Source: Andalucia godoyi
Taxonomy: Eukaryota; Discoba; Jakobea; Jakobida; Andaluciidae
Assembly (NCBI GenBank): GCA_009859145.1
Contig: VRVR01000056.1
Span: forward strand, 1 to 64,000
Length of the DNA stretch: 64,000 nucleotides
Direction of reading: 5' to 3'
The position numbers were made by a program, and so were the translations under genes. A model generated the notes under the pieces. That model saw only the letters and a program-made list of their open reading frames with translations. It did not search any database and was not told where the DNA came from. Positions 9,540 through 20,108 of this stretch are shown here, in pieces. The first letter of the stretch is position 1, and every line of letters starts with the position of its first letter.

Positions 9540-10165
9540 TTCAGTTACCTGCTCCTGTTGACGGCAACCCTCTCTCTTTGAACACTCTTAAACGGTACAG
9601 CACACGTGGGTGGGTGTGTTTTTTCTTTTTATTTTCTGCATCGTTTTGAACGGACTCCGTTGACCCTTCGGACTCGTCTGCTTCGTCTTTCAAGTTCCCC
9701 CAGCCCAACTGTTTTTTTCTACTGTACGGCACTGTAGATGGGGAGGCGGCGATTCCTTTTTTTTACGACGGGTAAGGCAGCAGAAAGCCCGCCTCCCCCG
9801 GAAAATGCGGTAAGGAGTGGGGAGGATTCGGGCCACTGTTGTCGGGAAAATGCGGCACCCAAAAAAGGATAAAGCCTGGTCTGTTTTAAGCCGTCAATCG
9901 AGCCGCTTTTGACAGAGCTCATCAATCCGCTGATGCCATTTCGCCATCATCAACTATATAGGTCCCAAAACTGGAACTCGAGCGCTTTCCATCAGTGCTT
10001 TGATCTTCTTTCCGTTTCACAGCTTTCGTGTTCGTCTGTCTGTTTGTTGCTGTTGTTGTTGTTGTTGTTGTTGTTGTTTTTTTTTGGGGGGGTTGTTACG
10101 TAATTTACGGATTCAGCATTGTGTGTTGTGTATTTGGGATTAGTGGTGGAGTGAGCGAGGGAGAG
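9540..10165. promoter_or_regulatory. Divergent intergenic region (isomerase / HAD phosphatase)
   Basis: Shared upstream region of two divergently transcribed genes. An 11-bp direct repeat GGAAAATGCGG occurs at 9800-9810 and 9845-9855 and could be a regulator site. A (TTG)n run and short G-run at about 10047-10095 lie in the probable 5' leader of the plus-strand gene. No protein gene seen. Confidence 0.4.
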
Positions 10166-10843
10166 ATGGAAGCTGTGATTTTTGATCTTGATGGGACGCT
10201 GGTGAACAGCGAACCGACTGCAATTGCGGCTGTGGTGTCGTGTTTCCAAGAGTGGAATTTGCATATATCAGAGGCGGATGCGGACTACGTAACGGGCCGA
10301 ACATGGGGTGCGGCGCTGGACTACTTTTACGCAAAGTACTCGATTCCGCTGAGCCGGTCCGAGGCAGAGCAGCAGCTGGTAGAGCGATACCGGAAGCTGC
10401 TGCCGGACACGATATCACCAGTAAAGGGCGCAGCAGAGTTTGTGCGGCTTGTGGCGCAGTTCTATCCGGTGGCGCTCGTTACGGGGTCGCAGGGTGTCGA
10501 TGCAGAGTATGTGCTGAAGACCATGGGGATTCGAGAGTGTTTTGGGGATCGTGTGTTTGCGGCAGAGACGTATCCCCGGTCCAAGCCGGACCCGATTGGG
10601 TTCCTGACTGCGGCAAAGTCGTTCAATGTCGATCCGTCCAAATGCCTCGTGTTTGAAGACTCGACGGCTGGCATTGCAGCAGCCAAGGCAGCAGGAATGA
10701 CCGTCGTCGTCATTACGAGCACGAATCTCATGGGACAGGACCAGAGTGCGGCAGACCGCCTCATTGCAGACTTTACAGACATCCCCGTCGAGCCACGAAC
10801 GTTCATCAGCCAGTTTAGCAATACCATCAGCAATGCCGCATGA
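10166..10843 (+). CDS. HAD-superfamily phosphatase (subfamily IA)
   Basis: A 225-aa haloacid-dehalogenase-like hydrolase. Motif I is FDLDGTLVNS, with nucleophile Asp7 and acid/base Asp9. Motif II is VTGSQG (~105), motif III the Lys of RSKPDP (~142), and motif IV the acidic pair in VFEDSTAG (~163). A helical cap lies between motifs I and II, as in beta-phosphoglucomutase and small sugar-phosphate phosphatases. The substrate cannot be fixed. The open frame extends upstream through a Val/Phe repeat-coded stretch to 10028; the ATG at 10166 sits directly before motif I and is the obvious start. Confidence 0.9.
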   Translation: MEAVIFDLDGTLVNSEPTAIAAVVSCFQEWNLHISEADADYVTGRTWGAALDYFYAKYSIPLSRSEAEQQLVERYRKLLPDTISPVKGAAEFVRLVAQFYPVALVTGSQGVDAEYVLKTMGIRECFGDRVFAAETYPRSKPDPIGFLTAAKSFNVDPSKCLVFEDSTAGIAAAKAAGMTVVVITSTNLMGQDQSAADRLIADFTDIPVEPRTFISQFSNTISNAA

Positions 10844-10885
10844 GCTTCCCCCGCGCTACAGTGTTAATATTATTACAAGCCCCCG

Positions 10886-10940
<55 letters not shown>

Positions 10941-10947
10941 GAGTGTG

Positions 10948-10989
<42 letters not shown>

Positions 10990-11230
10990 ATGAAATGAAC
11001 GGAAATTGCCTCTCTCTCTCTCACTCTCTTTTTTTTTTTTCTCTTTTTGGTTTTAATGAGTTCTTAGCCGTGTGTTATTGGCTATGTATGGCTGTATGTT
11101 GTTGGTTGTATGCCGATGTATGTTGATGTTGGTTGCTGCTTGAGTTTGCTTGCAGCACATCACAACATTGGTGGGTCTTTCTAGGTGCGTGCAGGTGTAG
11201 GGAGACGGATGTAGGGTGAGGGTGAGACGG
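10844..11230. repeat. Compound microsatellite (CT)n(AT)n(GT)n in 3' flanks
   Basis: The region between the convergent HAD and glycosyltransferase genes is almost all simple sequence: (CT)n 10888-10918, (AT)n 10919-10940 and (GT)n about 10951-10986, then CT- and T-rich runs to 11050 and GTATGTTG-like repeats to 11140. No gene. Confidence 0.9.
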
Positions 11231-13090
11231 CTATGATACAGGCATGGCTTCAAAGGAGACTTTCGTAGAGAAGAGACCGTTGTTGAAGCGTTCTTCCAGA
11301 AGAGCTTCGACAGTCGAGGAAAGCATCGTGCGATCCGCTTCGCTGATTGCGGTGGACAAATAGACACGGGACGGGAATGCAGTGAGGACCATCTCTTTCA
11401 GCGAGTACGCAGATTCTGCAAGACCGTCCGTTGCTCCATCACCGGGGGTCAGAAGAAACAGACCCGCGCAGTTTGCGTGGCAGCTGTCGACATGCAAAAA
11501 CCACTTGTGCTCCTCGTTCAGCGGAGACAGCCACGACGTCAGTGAATCTTCGGTTATTCGATATCCGACAAAGGCAGGCATGCGCGAACGGTCAAGACTG
11601 GACTCGCCTGCCTCCGCAGAATTGGAGGAGGACGACGACGACGACAGAACTCGAGCAACCGCAGCGCGTTCATTGTCTTCCCCTGTAATAATGAACAGGT
11701 CCGTGGCAAGCGACGCTCCCCTCTTTTTCCACATTGGCCCCCAGGCATGGGACGCGCCGTGCATGAGATAATGGCCAAATATTCTCTGGCGGACATCATC
11801 CACTGCACCGAACGTGGTACCGTCGTGCCATGAAAGACGATGATCTGTATCGCCCCATGTATCGAGATTGTTTCGGTCTACAGGCATCACAAAAGAAGGA
11901 AGATCGAGATACTTGCGGACGTTCCTGGATAGAAAGAAGTCCTCCGCAGTCTCCTTCGTCAGCGGGGCTTCGCGAAACAACGTTCGGATCCACGAGGTTT
12001 CAAAGAACCACTGCGAGCAGAGGAAATCAGCGGGTAAGATCTGAGAATGCGCAACTCCAAGCCATGTCTCCGGAAAGTACACGCCGTGCTGCAAGTAGAA
12101 CGGCAACGAATTGTTGAAGTTCTCTGGTGCCTGAAGTCGGGGCTCGCTGGAGGCTTCTGACTCCGATGAACTTGACGAGCCGTTGGTGCGGGATTCAGAC
12201 TGCGGGACTTCTTTGAAAGGATACGCAGGGGGAGGAAGTATCCACCCAATCGACCCTAGAACGCCTCGATACTGTCGAGTACGAATCGTGCGAACCATCC
12301 CAGCCAGAAAGTGGATCCCTGGAACAATATCATCGTCCACAACCCATGTGTACGCAGACGCAACACCAAGCGCAACTTGGAACCGTCCATAGTACCCGAG
12401 GTTGTGAGCAGAACGGAACAGCTGGAAATCAATGTGCTGGAATTTGTGCTGAAACTCGTGCAATACGGGTTCGTAGAACCGAGTGACACCCAGAGTTCCA
12501 AATGCGCACACCCATATGGCAGCCGGCTGATGCGACTGAGAAACAATGGACAAGAGCTGGTTCGTGAACGAATATGGGCGCTTCCAGATATTCAAAATGA
12601 CGGTCACAGACGTTGTGGCAGGGATTGTCGCCTTCTTGGAAGGAATCATCTCTGGCAAATGCAACAACTCATAGTACTCCAGACCGGGAAACACAGAAGC
12701 ATGTTCGTTCAGCTCGGACTGCCGTTTCCACGCCACCTTCTTGTCTCCGTCTGGTTTCATTCTATAGTTTCGATCATATGCTCGAAAAGGAACATCATCC
12801 ATGGTGTAGCACGTGTGTTCGGCTTCCAGACAAAAGCTGTATCGGGTCTGATGACGAGGATGAAAACTGAGTTTGACCACAAGCATGATGAGCGACAGGA
12901 GCGAAACCAAGCACAGCAGCACAGTCATGCGACCCACAAGTGGCTTGATAAGAATGGAGCGTTTCGAAAACAGCCACATGAAATTGCTTGCAGAACACAC
13001 GGTCAGAAACGGTTTGCACAACAGACTCCAAAAGCTGCGCACGTGATTCCGCCGCCCGCTGGCCATTGACGCTTCGCCGTTTTCAATCAT
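11231..13090 (-). CDS. Type II membrane glycosyltransferase-like protein
   Basis: A 619-aa protein with a short cytosolic N-terminus, one membrane span at about 54-73 (MTVLLCLVSLLSLIMLVVK) and a large lumenal domain, the topology of Golgi glycosyltransferases. SVTVILNIWKRPYSF (~161) begins a GT-A Rossmann core as in GT2-like enzymes. WVVDDDIVPG (~250) supplies the DxD motif for metal and nucleotide sugar. FFLSRNVRKYL and GDTDHRLSWHDG are probable acceptor-site segments. A low-complexity Ser/Glu insertion lies after the DxD region. The donor and acceptor are unknown. The ATG at 13090 is the only in-frame start before the span with a basic context. Confidence 0.75.
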   Translation of the reverse strand: MIENGEASMASGRRNHVRSFWSLLCKPFLTVCSASNFMWLFSKRSILIKPLVGRMTVLLCLVSLLSLIMLVVKLSFHPRHQTRYSFCLEAEHTCYTMDDVPFRAYDRNYRMKPDGDKKVAWKRQSELNEHASVFPGLEYYELLHLPEMIPSKKATIPATTSVTVILNIWKRPYSFTNQLLSIVSQSHQPAAIWVCAFGTLGVTRFYEPVLHEFQHKFQHIDFQLFRSAHNLGYYGRFQVALGVASAYTWVVDDDIVPGIHFLAGMVRTIRTRQYRGVLGSIGWILPPPAYPFKEVPQSESRTNGSSSSSESEASSEPRLQAPENFNNSLPFYLQHGVYFPETWLGVAHSQILPADFLCSQWFFETSWIRTLFREAPLTKETAEDFFLSRNVRKYLDLPSFVMPVDRNNLDTWGDTDHRLSWHDGTTFGAVDDVRQRIFGHYLMHGASHAWGPMWKKRGASLATDLFIITGEDNERAAVARVLSSSSSSSNSAEAGESSLDRSRMPAFVGYRITEDSLTSWLSPLNEEHKWFLHVDSCHANCAGLFLLTPGDGATDGLAESAYSLKEMVLTAFPSRVYLSTAISEADRTMLSSTVEALLEERFNNGLFSTKVSFEAMPVS

Positions 13091-13710
13091 GCGTAAGAAC
13101 GACCACGCAAAAGGTACGCAAAGCCGATAAGAAGAACGTGGCTTAGCACAGGAAGGCTACGACACCAAGTGACGTCTGAACAGGAAACGGAACGCAAGCA
13201 GCACAAAATTAGAATTGTCCGTGATCGTCTCTGTGATTGTTATAGTAACCGCCCACGATTTGCACGTGCAATCAGGGGGAGAGCGTGTATTACTTTGCGA
13301 ATTCGATCTTACCTTGGCAGTGGTATGTGTGCGTGTGTGGGTCTTGGAACTGAGACAAAACAAAAGCAAAACGAAAAAGTTGCACTAAAAGAAGCTGGAA
13401 ACGCGGGACGTTGAGCCATCGGACTCGTCGTGTTTCAGTCGGAGGGAAATGAATGGAAAGAAGAGGTGGGCGTATTGTAGAAGCAGAACTGTAGAAGCAC
13501 GACGAACTTTGACAGCTGCAGAGCTACTGGTATCCCCCTTGTTTTTCATAATGCAAACAACTGCAACCACGGCAGCTTCTACTGATGCTACAACAAAAAG
13601 ACAGAGACAGAGACAGAGAATATGGATTGTATAATGCATAAAGTTAAAATGTACAACACGGAGAAGCTGAATAGGTGAGCGGGAGGGAGGAGAGGGTTTG
13701 GCGGTTTGGA
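13091..13710. other. Intergenic
   Basis: Upstream region of the glycosyltransferase and 3' flank of IFT27. AGACAG repeats lie near 13600-13620. Short frames are present but no codon bias or motif supports a gene. Confidence 0.5.
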
Positions 13711-14262
13711 TCAGACACGAAGCGCACCAGAGGCCTGGATAAAGTCGTCGTACATTTGAGAGAAAGCTTGTGCGGTGTAGTTGAACGGAGCATCGACGTC
13801 TTTGCCGATTGCGGCAGACGTGACAAAGCACGGAATGCCGTGCGTCTCTGCCAGCGCCTGTGTCTCCGCGACGTTGCGATCCGACACGTCCGACTTTGTG
13901 GCGACGAGGATCGCCGAGGATGCCGCAGACTGATGCTTGTCGAACCAGCTGTACGCATAGTCCATTGACGCACTCGTCGTGTCCACGCACAGCAGGTAGA
14001 AGGTCGGAGGACAGGCATCTCCGGACGTCAACGATGTCGTAACGCTGTCGTAAATCGCCTGGGCGCCTAAATCCTGGATCAAAAGCTCAACTACAACCGG
14101 TGAGTCCGGAATTCGGACTTCCTTGAGCACAAGCTCGGCGCCCATCGTCATCAAATACGACTTTGGAAATGCCGACTGCGACGAGTGGAATACTTGCAGC
14201 AATGCACTCTTTCCACTCGCTGCAGACCCAATCAGCGCAACTTTGCACCGAAGAAACAGCAT
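13711..14262 (-). CDS. IFT27: Intraflagellar transport protein 27 (Rab-like GTPase)
   Basis: Small Rab-like GTPase (RABL4) of the IFT-B complex, which in known systems pairs with IFT25 and supports cilium export. The 183-aa frame starts at 14262. The P-loop is GSAASGKSALL (12-22). FPKSYLMTMGAELVLKEV matches the IFT27-specific switch I/beta2 region (FQKSYTLTTGMDLVVK in human), and ATKSDV is the guanine-specificity motif. The C-terminal APFNYTAQAFSQMYDDF matches APFHCLAKQFHQLY. Switch II has IQDLGAQAIYD in place of DxxGQ, and there is no C-terminal prenylation Cys, both as in the family. Partner IFT25 is not in the window. Confidence 0.92.
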   Translation of the reverse strand: MLFLRCKVALIGSAASGKSALLQVFHSSQSAFPKSYLMTMGAELVLKEVRIPDSPVVVELLIQDLGAQAIYDSVTTSLTSGDACPPTFYLLCVDTTSASMDYAYSWFDKHQSAASSAILVATKSDVSDRNVAETQALAETHGIPCFVTSAAIGKDVDAPFNYTAQAFSQMYDDFIQASGALRV

Positions 14263-15886
14263 GCTTTTCTGTTAAATACGAAGGATCGCAGATGCATTTT
14301 CACCAAAAAAAAGGGGATCCGAAAACCCCCAATTAGCCCTTGTCCGTCTTCATAAAAGTGCTGGAAAACCGGGAAAACCAGAAATACGCAGGGATGGTAA
14401 CGTGCAATGCATAACGTGCAGCATCTGCTTTTGTTTTGAGTCTTCTTCTTTCTTTTTTTTGTTTTTACAGTCGCTGCAGTGGGGAAAGCCGGGGAAGCGG
14501 GCGCATCGGCTTCCTCGCGGTCCAAACGAGAGGGATTTGGTGCGGTCAACGGCAGAAGCGCCAAAGGATGGATCAGGGCCAAACGTAGACTGCTGCTGTA
14601 TAACAGCATCGCATTCAATTTCTGAGACCCGTGTACTCCGTTGCGGTTGTGCAGCAGTCGCTGAGCAGAATTGGAAGTGGCCCCACGTCGGCATCTGGCG
14701 TGCAGTTTTGCATCGAATGCGACGTTGGCCACGACACACCATGTTGGACGTCTCGGATTTCGGAAAGTAGGATGCAGGCAATACCCTCACACAGCCATGT
14801 TTCACTTTGGTTTTCTTTTTTTTTTTTTTAATTTAAATTTCTGTTTGTTTGTTTGTGTTTGTTTGTCAAGACGACGAAAACAAAATAAACCACGGTAAGA
14901 AACAGTTCAAAAGCTGCTACCGGGAGAGGAGAGAAACCAGAGAGGGCAGTCGCGATGCGAGCAACGGAGGACTGGTGCACGGAGTCACGCAGACTTTGGC
15001 CAATCCGCAGAAGGACTGTGGTGGCTCGCGGTATGTGTGAGGCGGAGCATTTGGTTTCCATTCTTCTGATCCCAAAAAGGGGAAACAGGCACGGGAGAAC
15101 ACGGCGTCGAAGGAAAGAAGTCAAGAAAGACCGACAGGGGTGACTTCGGAGAGTCTGACAAGTGACGTGCGGAACAGAGTGGATTGGAACAGTTGATCTC
15201 TCCAGAAAGGAGTTTTCGCGGCTGCAGCTCGCGTTGTGAGCAGACCACGTCCCTTTCTGTCACGCGCACTCGACGGAATTTTCCATTGTGGTAAGCTTCG
15301 GGCCCGCACTTCTGTAACTTTTGCAACTGGAGAGGGCCAGTTTCGGAGACAACCCCATCAACAACCGTCGGCAAATGCAAATTCTGAGGGACAGAACATG
15401 ACCGCATGTCCCGCCCAAGATCTCTTCTGCTCTTGCACAAAGGCACCGTCCTAGCACGCTAAGCACCGCTGGACCCAGCAACAACAACAAGATTAGACAA
15501 TGCTCTGCAGTCCCCACCACCACCCGGAGACGTGGGTGGGCATGAAACATCGAAAACCGCGTTTTCTTGCTGAGATTGCGCGCTCCTTCCTGCCCAAGGA
15601 CAACCACAGCCTCTTTTTCCAGGCCCAGCAGCATATGCTTTGCAGCAGCTCCTCTGCAGCACTGCGTACTGTTTGATTTTCTTCCTCCTATTCCGGCTTG
15701 TTTCATTTTCTTCCTCTCCTCCATACTTTTCCTGATTCTGTCCCACTGACCCGGGCATCGATCACAGTCAGTACAAACGGCCAGCGGCACCTTGTCTTCG
15801 TATTTTGTTTCGGCGTTCTCTGGCGGTTCTTTTGCTGTCCCTGTCGTTTTCGGGTGCTTTGGGGTGATTTCTGGTCTGTCTGCGGA
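14263..15886. other. Long intergenic stretch
   Basis: 1.6 kb between divergently transcribed IFT27 and the Zn2Cys6 regulator. It contains poly-T/poly-A runs (14448-14460, 14815-14830) and several short overlapping frames on both strands, none with a recognisable motif or convincing composition. Probably promoters and untranslated leaders. Confidence 0.4.
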
Positions 15887-17372
15887 ATGACTCGCAACAG
15901 ACATGTTGGAAGTATGTCTTCTTTTGTTTTGTTTTGTTTTGTTTTGTTTTGTTTTGTTTTGCTGTTCATCTGTTGACATGCCCCCCAGGCTGCCCCGTCT
16001 TTTCTTTTTTTCCCCCTCCTCTTATAATCATGTTATTGTTATACTATATTTGTTTTTTCCCGTTAAATTCACTCACATCCTTTATCGGCTCCCCTCCCAA
16101 GAAGCTGCGTCTCGGTTTCGTGCAACGTCTTGTGCAATGTGTCGCATACGTCATTCCAGATGTGACAAGTCAGGACCTCCTTGCGAGTTTTGCATTCGGA
16201 TGGGGACCCAGAGTGAGTGCATCTACCCTTCTTCTGCTTCCCCTCGTGACACCGATCATCAGCACCAGCACGAGTCTCCCGCTTCTTCCGCTTCTTCCGC
16301 TTCTTCCGTGTCGGCATCGTCATCTCCGATGTCGGCATCCCATAAGCCGTCGCCTGAATCTGAAGCTGGCGCCATACCATCACACTCTCCACAGAGCGCC
16401 ACTGCGAGCAACAGCAACATGCAAAGTGGCCCGTTTTTCCAGTCCTCGTCGACCCACCGAGGTTCTATGTCCAATTCTTCTGTTTCTCCTCACAACCCTT
16501 CCACCAAAGACTCGCATTTTACTCCAGCACACTATGCGCCTCGCATGACCGCTTTCCAGACCAACCCGGTGCTCCCCTTTCCATCTCACGTCTCTGCGAA
16601 TAGCTCTGCAGTCGATCACCACGAATCTGCTCCTCCAAGTCAGTATCGAGCGTACCATCTGCCGTCGAACACCAGCAGCACACCCACACCGGCATCCGCA
16701 ACCTTTCCTCCTGCTGCACGGTTTCCTCTGCAGCACGCATCGAATGTTTCCGGGAGCGCTTCGATTCCTCGGCTAAGTGCGCACAGTGCAGCAAGCTTTC
16801 CAAACGTGATGTCAGAGGGTACGGCGTACCTCCTCCCTTCTCTGGAGTTCGCACAAGGGCAAAATGCAGCGCTGGTCAACAATTCCAGACGTCCCTCTTC
16901 GAACGCATCTGCGGCGGAAACTTTTCAGACTGTCTCACTGCACAACTTCAGTTCAACCAGTCCCTACCAGCTTCTCTCTTCGCAGGCACACAGTGCCAAT
17001 CCAGCAAACGGTATGATGTTTTATAGCGCGCATATGTACAATTCCGGAGGATTTCCTGGAACTCGGGAAACGCAATGGCAGCATCCGTTCGCAGGCTCGA
17101 ATGCTTCGATTGTACACGGGGGAGGCACGCACTATGATCGTACGGGTCTCGGTGATGCATACCATGCACCTCCTCCGCTGCCGCCACCGCCACCGCCACC
17201 ATTGGGATGGGATCCTGTGGCCGTGTACGTCAATCAGGTGATGCACAGTGCTCGAGCACACGGGTACACGGAAGAGATGCTATTTCAGTTGCGGAAACGG
17301 ATTCACGACATGTGTTCGACCATCGAAAGCTTGGTCTTGCAGAATCCAGGAAGCTTGGTCGCCCCGAAATAA
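15887..17372 (+). CDS. Zn(II)2Cys6 binuclear-cluster transcription factor
   Basis: Predicted DNA-binding regulator of the Gal4 class. Proposed exons are 15887-15911 and 16102-17372 (431 aa), with an intron at 15912-16101 starting GTATGT and ending AAG. This model gives MTRNRHVGKAA directly before the zinc cluster and avoids translating the (TTTTG)n repeat at 15922-15961. The cluster follows C-x2-C-x6-C-x6-C-x2-C-x8-C from residue ~19 (CAMCRIRHSRC, CEFC, C). The rest is Ser/Pro/His-rich and disordered, with a poly-Pro run near 400 and an amphipathic C-terminal helix. The uninterrupted frame from an ATG at 15903 is an alternative but adds an implausible Phe/Cys/Leu leader. Target genes are unknown. 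Confidence 0.8.
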
Positions 17373-18116
17373 CTACACATTTCGACCTAGAAGTACAGAA
17401 TAGAACATCGCTGACGATGCACCATCAGTGGTGCTGCCTGGACCGCATTGTGCAGTACTGGGAAGGGGGGTGGGGGGGGGGGGGGGATAGGCCCCAACAC
17501 GCACTTCGGCGTTCGTAAGATAAATGTTGTGCGCATCGTTCCGTAATCACGCTCGATCCGTCAAACCACAGCATGTGGCGCACGGTCTGCTTCGGATCCG
17601 CCGCTTGCCTTTCAAAGCCATCCTCGACGTCTCGTACGTTTTCCGTAGTGTACCGGGCGTCGCGCACACCAGGACCCGCGTGTGACAAGACAGGAAAGCA
17701 ATGCGTCACATGTAAGAATTAAAACACAGGATGCTATTTTGCTGGCCTAGCAAAAGATGAGCATCCAAAAATATATGCAGCAATTCACTCTCCATTCTGT
17801 GGACAATGATGCATGTGAAGAACATTTAGTGGTTGGAGGTCCTCTTGCATGCAGTCCCGTTTTTTACATTTTCCCGTTTGCACTTGTTCCTTTAATATTT
17901 AAATTTAAAAAAATCCGAACATGCTTTATCAACGCACAACTAAAACAAAAACAAAAAAACAAAACAAAAACAAAAAAAGATACTACTTCTCTTCCGTGTC
18001 TATACATTGGAGGAAAACACCTATTCTTGTTTCCTGTTCTCTGCTTGCGTTTTTGACGGTGGTGGTGATGGGGTGTTGGTGGAAATGAGAGAGGTGGGAA
18101 GGGGGGAGCGTGCGCT
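17373..18116. other. Convergent intergenic region
   Basis: 3' flanks of the Zn2Cys6 and first Myb genes. Apart from the relic at 17486-17709 it has an AAAAC-rich tract at about 17940-17980. No gene seen. Confidence 0.5.
17486..17709 (-). pseudogene. Relic related to the 6.4-kb element fragment
   Basis: Reading the minus strand from about 17575 to 17486, roughly 80 bp align with 6595-6670 on the plus strand, ending in an identical GCGTGTTGGGGCCTATC, with small indels. Upstream, minus-strand codons give ADPKQTVRHMLWFDGS, loosely parallel to the HPSQEQRVMLRKW stretch at 6.5 kb. This suggests two decayed copies of one dispersed element. It abuts a G-rich run at 17465-17486. No intact protein remains. 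Confidence 0.35.
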
Positions 18117-20108
18117 CTAATTCAGAAGTCGAGATAGTGCCATTCGATCTGCACTGGCAGTACGAGAAGCCAACATGGACGATATCCTCGCCATCTCGGA
18201 ACTCATAATATCATCATCGGAAGCAGACACTCCACAAGCCAACGAATCTGTCATGGAGATCGGCGGCCGGCCCCTCGTTCGAAGGCGTCCGTTGTCGTCC
18301 TCGACAATGTCGCCATCGCAATCATCAACATCATCGTCGTCGTCAAGACACATCGGTTGGTCCTCGCCATTGTTGCTGTTGTTGTTGCTGCTGCTGCTGT
18401 TACTTTTGATGTTGATGTTGGCATTACTGTTGCTGTTGCTGGGGGTGGTGTGGTCCTCGTCGCCATCAGAGAGATCTGCAAGAAGGCGATTTGACGGAGG
18501 TGGCGGTTGACTGAGATACGACTCGGAGATAATACTGAATTGCGAGCCAAATGGTACCGTATCAAGAACGCCGCACGAATAGACCACCAATACCACGCAC
18601 TCGGCATCAGACAGTTCCGACGAACTGGCACATCGCTCCACGCTCGTCAGCTCAGGAATGACACCAAGAACGGACTGAATAATGGGGATCACAATTGGAT
18701 TGATGCTCCAGACGTATCCATCCGGTCCCTCCTCCTCGTGTCGACGAATAATATTGGAGGGATATAGCATAAAAGAAGAGCCCAGAAACCGCTCTGTAAA
18801 AGCTTCCGATCGCTTGACGATCGTCAGCCATCGAAAACGTATGGCGGTGTCATGCCTGCCGTGAAGATATCGTGCAATGGAAGACCACTGGATGTGCCAG
18901 CCAACCGCCGATGTCGCATTCACAGCTTGCGTCGTCTTTCCACCCGAGCGGTTTGCAATGATACCACCTGCCAAATCTGGGACTGGGTCGTATACGCTGC
19001 CACGGCCGGCTAATGCATTGGAAACCAGAGATGACGATGCACTTGGACCGCAATACGAGTTCGAGGGCAGCACTGACGGGACAGATGCCGCGCGAGGAAC
19101 GGCATACTGGACAGCGGATCCATAGCGGTGCCCGTACGATGGTAACGACGGGAGCGGCATGTTGGGAAGACTGTTGGAATGCCGAGGTGGTGGAACAACA
19201 AACGGCAAGGATGACGATGCTGCTGGTATTGCTGTTGAAGCAGCGGAAGTGGGCCCCGGGGCCGAAGAAGAATTCGGCAACAGCGAGTCGTGCTGAACAC
19301 GGGGGAATTCCGGACCAATGCCAAGAACAGTGTTGGGTACCGAGTATCGACCACCAGAGCCGCTGAGGTGTGTAAATGCCGAAGAAGGCGCCAGCGAGTC
19401 TGATCGAAGGAGCGTGCTAGGATGCGACTGGTCGACCTTGGACCCAGAACCTAGCGGCGAGGCAGGAGATCGGAAGTAAAGATTCGGTGACGACGACGAT
19501 GAAGACGACGATGATGTCGAGGCTGATGACGACGAAGAAGAAGACGGGGGTGGTGGTAACGTCGAAGCATACGGCCTGAAAGGGTGGAAAGGATTTGAAA
19601 GCTGCGCCGGCAAGGGCGGCATGTGAAGGTACTTCTGGCTCGTCGAGACATTGGCGGTGCAGAGATGCGACGGAGGGACGAGGCCGCTATGCAGCAGCTG
19701 ACCTCGAATGAGAGATGCCAAAGCGATGGATTCCGACACCGTCCATTTTCTGTCTCGCGTCAATCGGGGGTCGAGGACCCTGCGGTAGCGCTGGGAACAA
19801 GCATTCGCAGGTCTAAGGGCATATTGCGAAGGAAGAGAATGACGTGAACGATGGTGGTTTTCGTTAGTTTCCACTGATCGACCATCCACCCGCGCAACTG
19901 ACTCTTCGCAATGAGGTGGAGATGTCGTGTCGGGACCTTGGGAAACGTATCGCGCGATGGCCGTCCAGTTCGAATCTCCATAGATTCTCACGGCCGACAG
20001 CAGCCTATGATCCTCTTCTTTCGACCACCGAACTGAACGAGACCGCGTTCGCGCTCGCAACTGGCTCCGTCCCCCATGCGCGCCATGAACACCAGTTCCA
20101 GCTTGCAT
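18117..20108 (-). CDS. Myb/SANT DNA-binding protein, paralogue 1
   Basis: A 663-aa nuclear regulator. The first Myb repeat (VRWSKEEDHRLLSAVRIYG...NWTAIARYV) begins near residue 29. ANACSQRYRRVLDPRLTRDRKW links to a second repeat that is interrupted by a long Ser/Pro-rich insertion and resumes at WHIQWSSIARYLHGRHDTAIRFRW, the recognition-helix region. The C-terminal third has poly-Asp, poly-Asn and poly-Ser tracts. The open frame runs to 20363 through an (AAG)n-encoded poly-Phe stretch from a TTG; the ATG at 20108 lies just downstream of that repeat and is preferred. The gene at 24405-25910 is a paralogue sharing both repeats, so the insertion here is lineage-specific. Confidence 0.85.
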   Translation of the reverse strand: MQAGTGVHGAHGGRSQLRARTRSRSVRWSKEEDHRLLSAVRIYGDSNWTAIARYVSQGPDTTSPPHCEESVARVDGRSVETNENHHRSRHSLPSQYALRPANACSQRYRRVLDPRLTRDRKWTVSESIALASLIRGQLLHSGLVPPSHLCTANVSTSQKYLHMPPLPAQLSNPFHPFRPYASTLPPPPSSSSSSSASTSSSSSSSSSPNLYFRSPASPLGSGSKVDQSHPSTLLRSDSLAPSSAFTHLSGSGGRYSVPNTVLGIGPEFPRVQHDSLLPNSSSAPGPTSAASTAIPAASSSLPFVVPPPRHSNSLPNMPLPSLPSYGHRYGSAVQYAVPRAASVPSVLPSNSYCGPSASSSLVSNALAGRGSVYDPVPDLAGGIIANRSGGKTTQAVNATSAVGWHIQWSSIARYLHGRHDTAIRFRWLTIVKRSEAFTERFLGSSFMLYPSNIIRRHEEEGPDGYVWSINPIVIPIIQSVLGVIPELTSVERCASSSELSDAECVVLVVYSCGVLDTVPFGSQFSIISESYLSQPPPPSNRLLADLSDGDEDHTTPSNSNSNANINIKSNSSSSNNNSNNGEDQPMCLDDDDDVDDCDGDIVEDDNGRLRTRGRPPISMTDSLACGVSASDDDIMSSEMARISSMLASRTASADRMALSRLLN

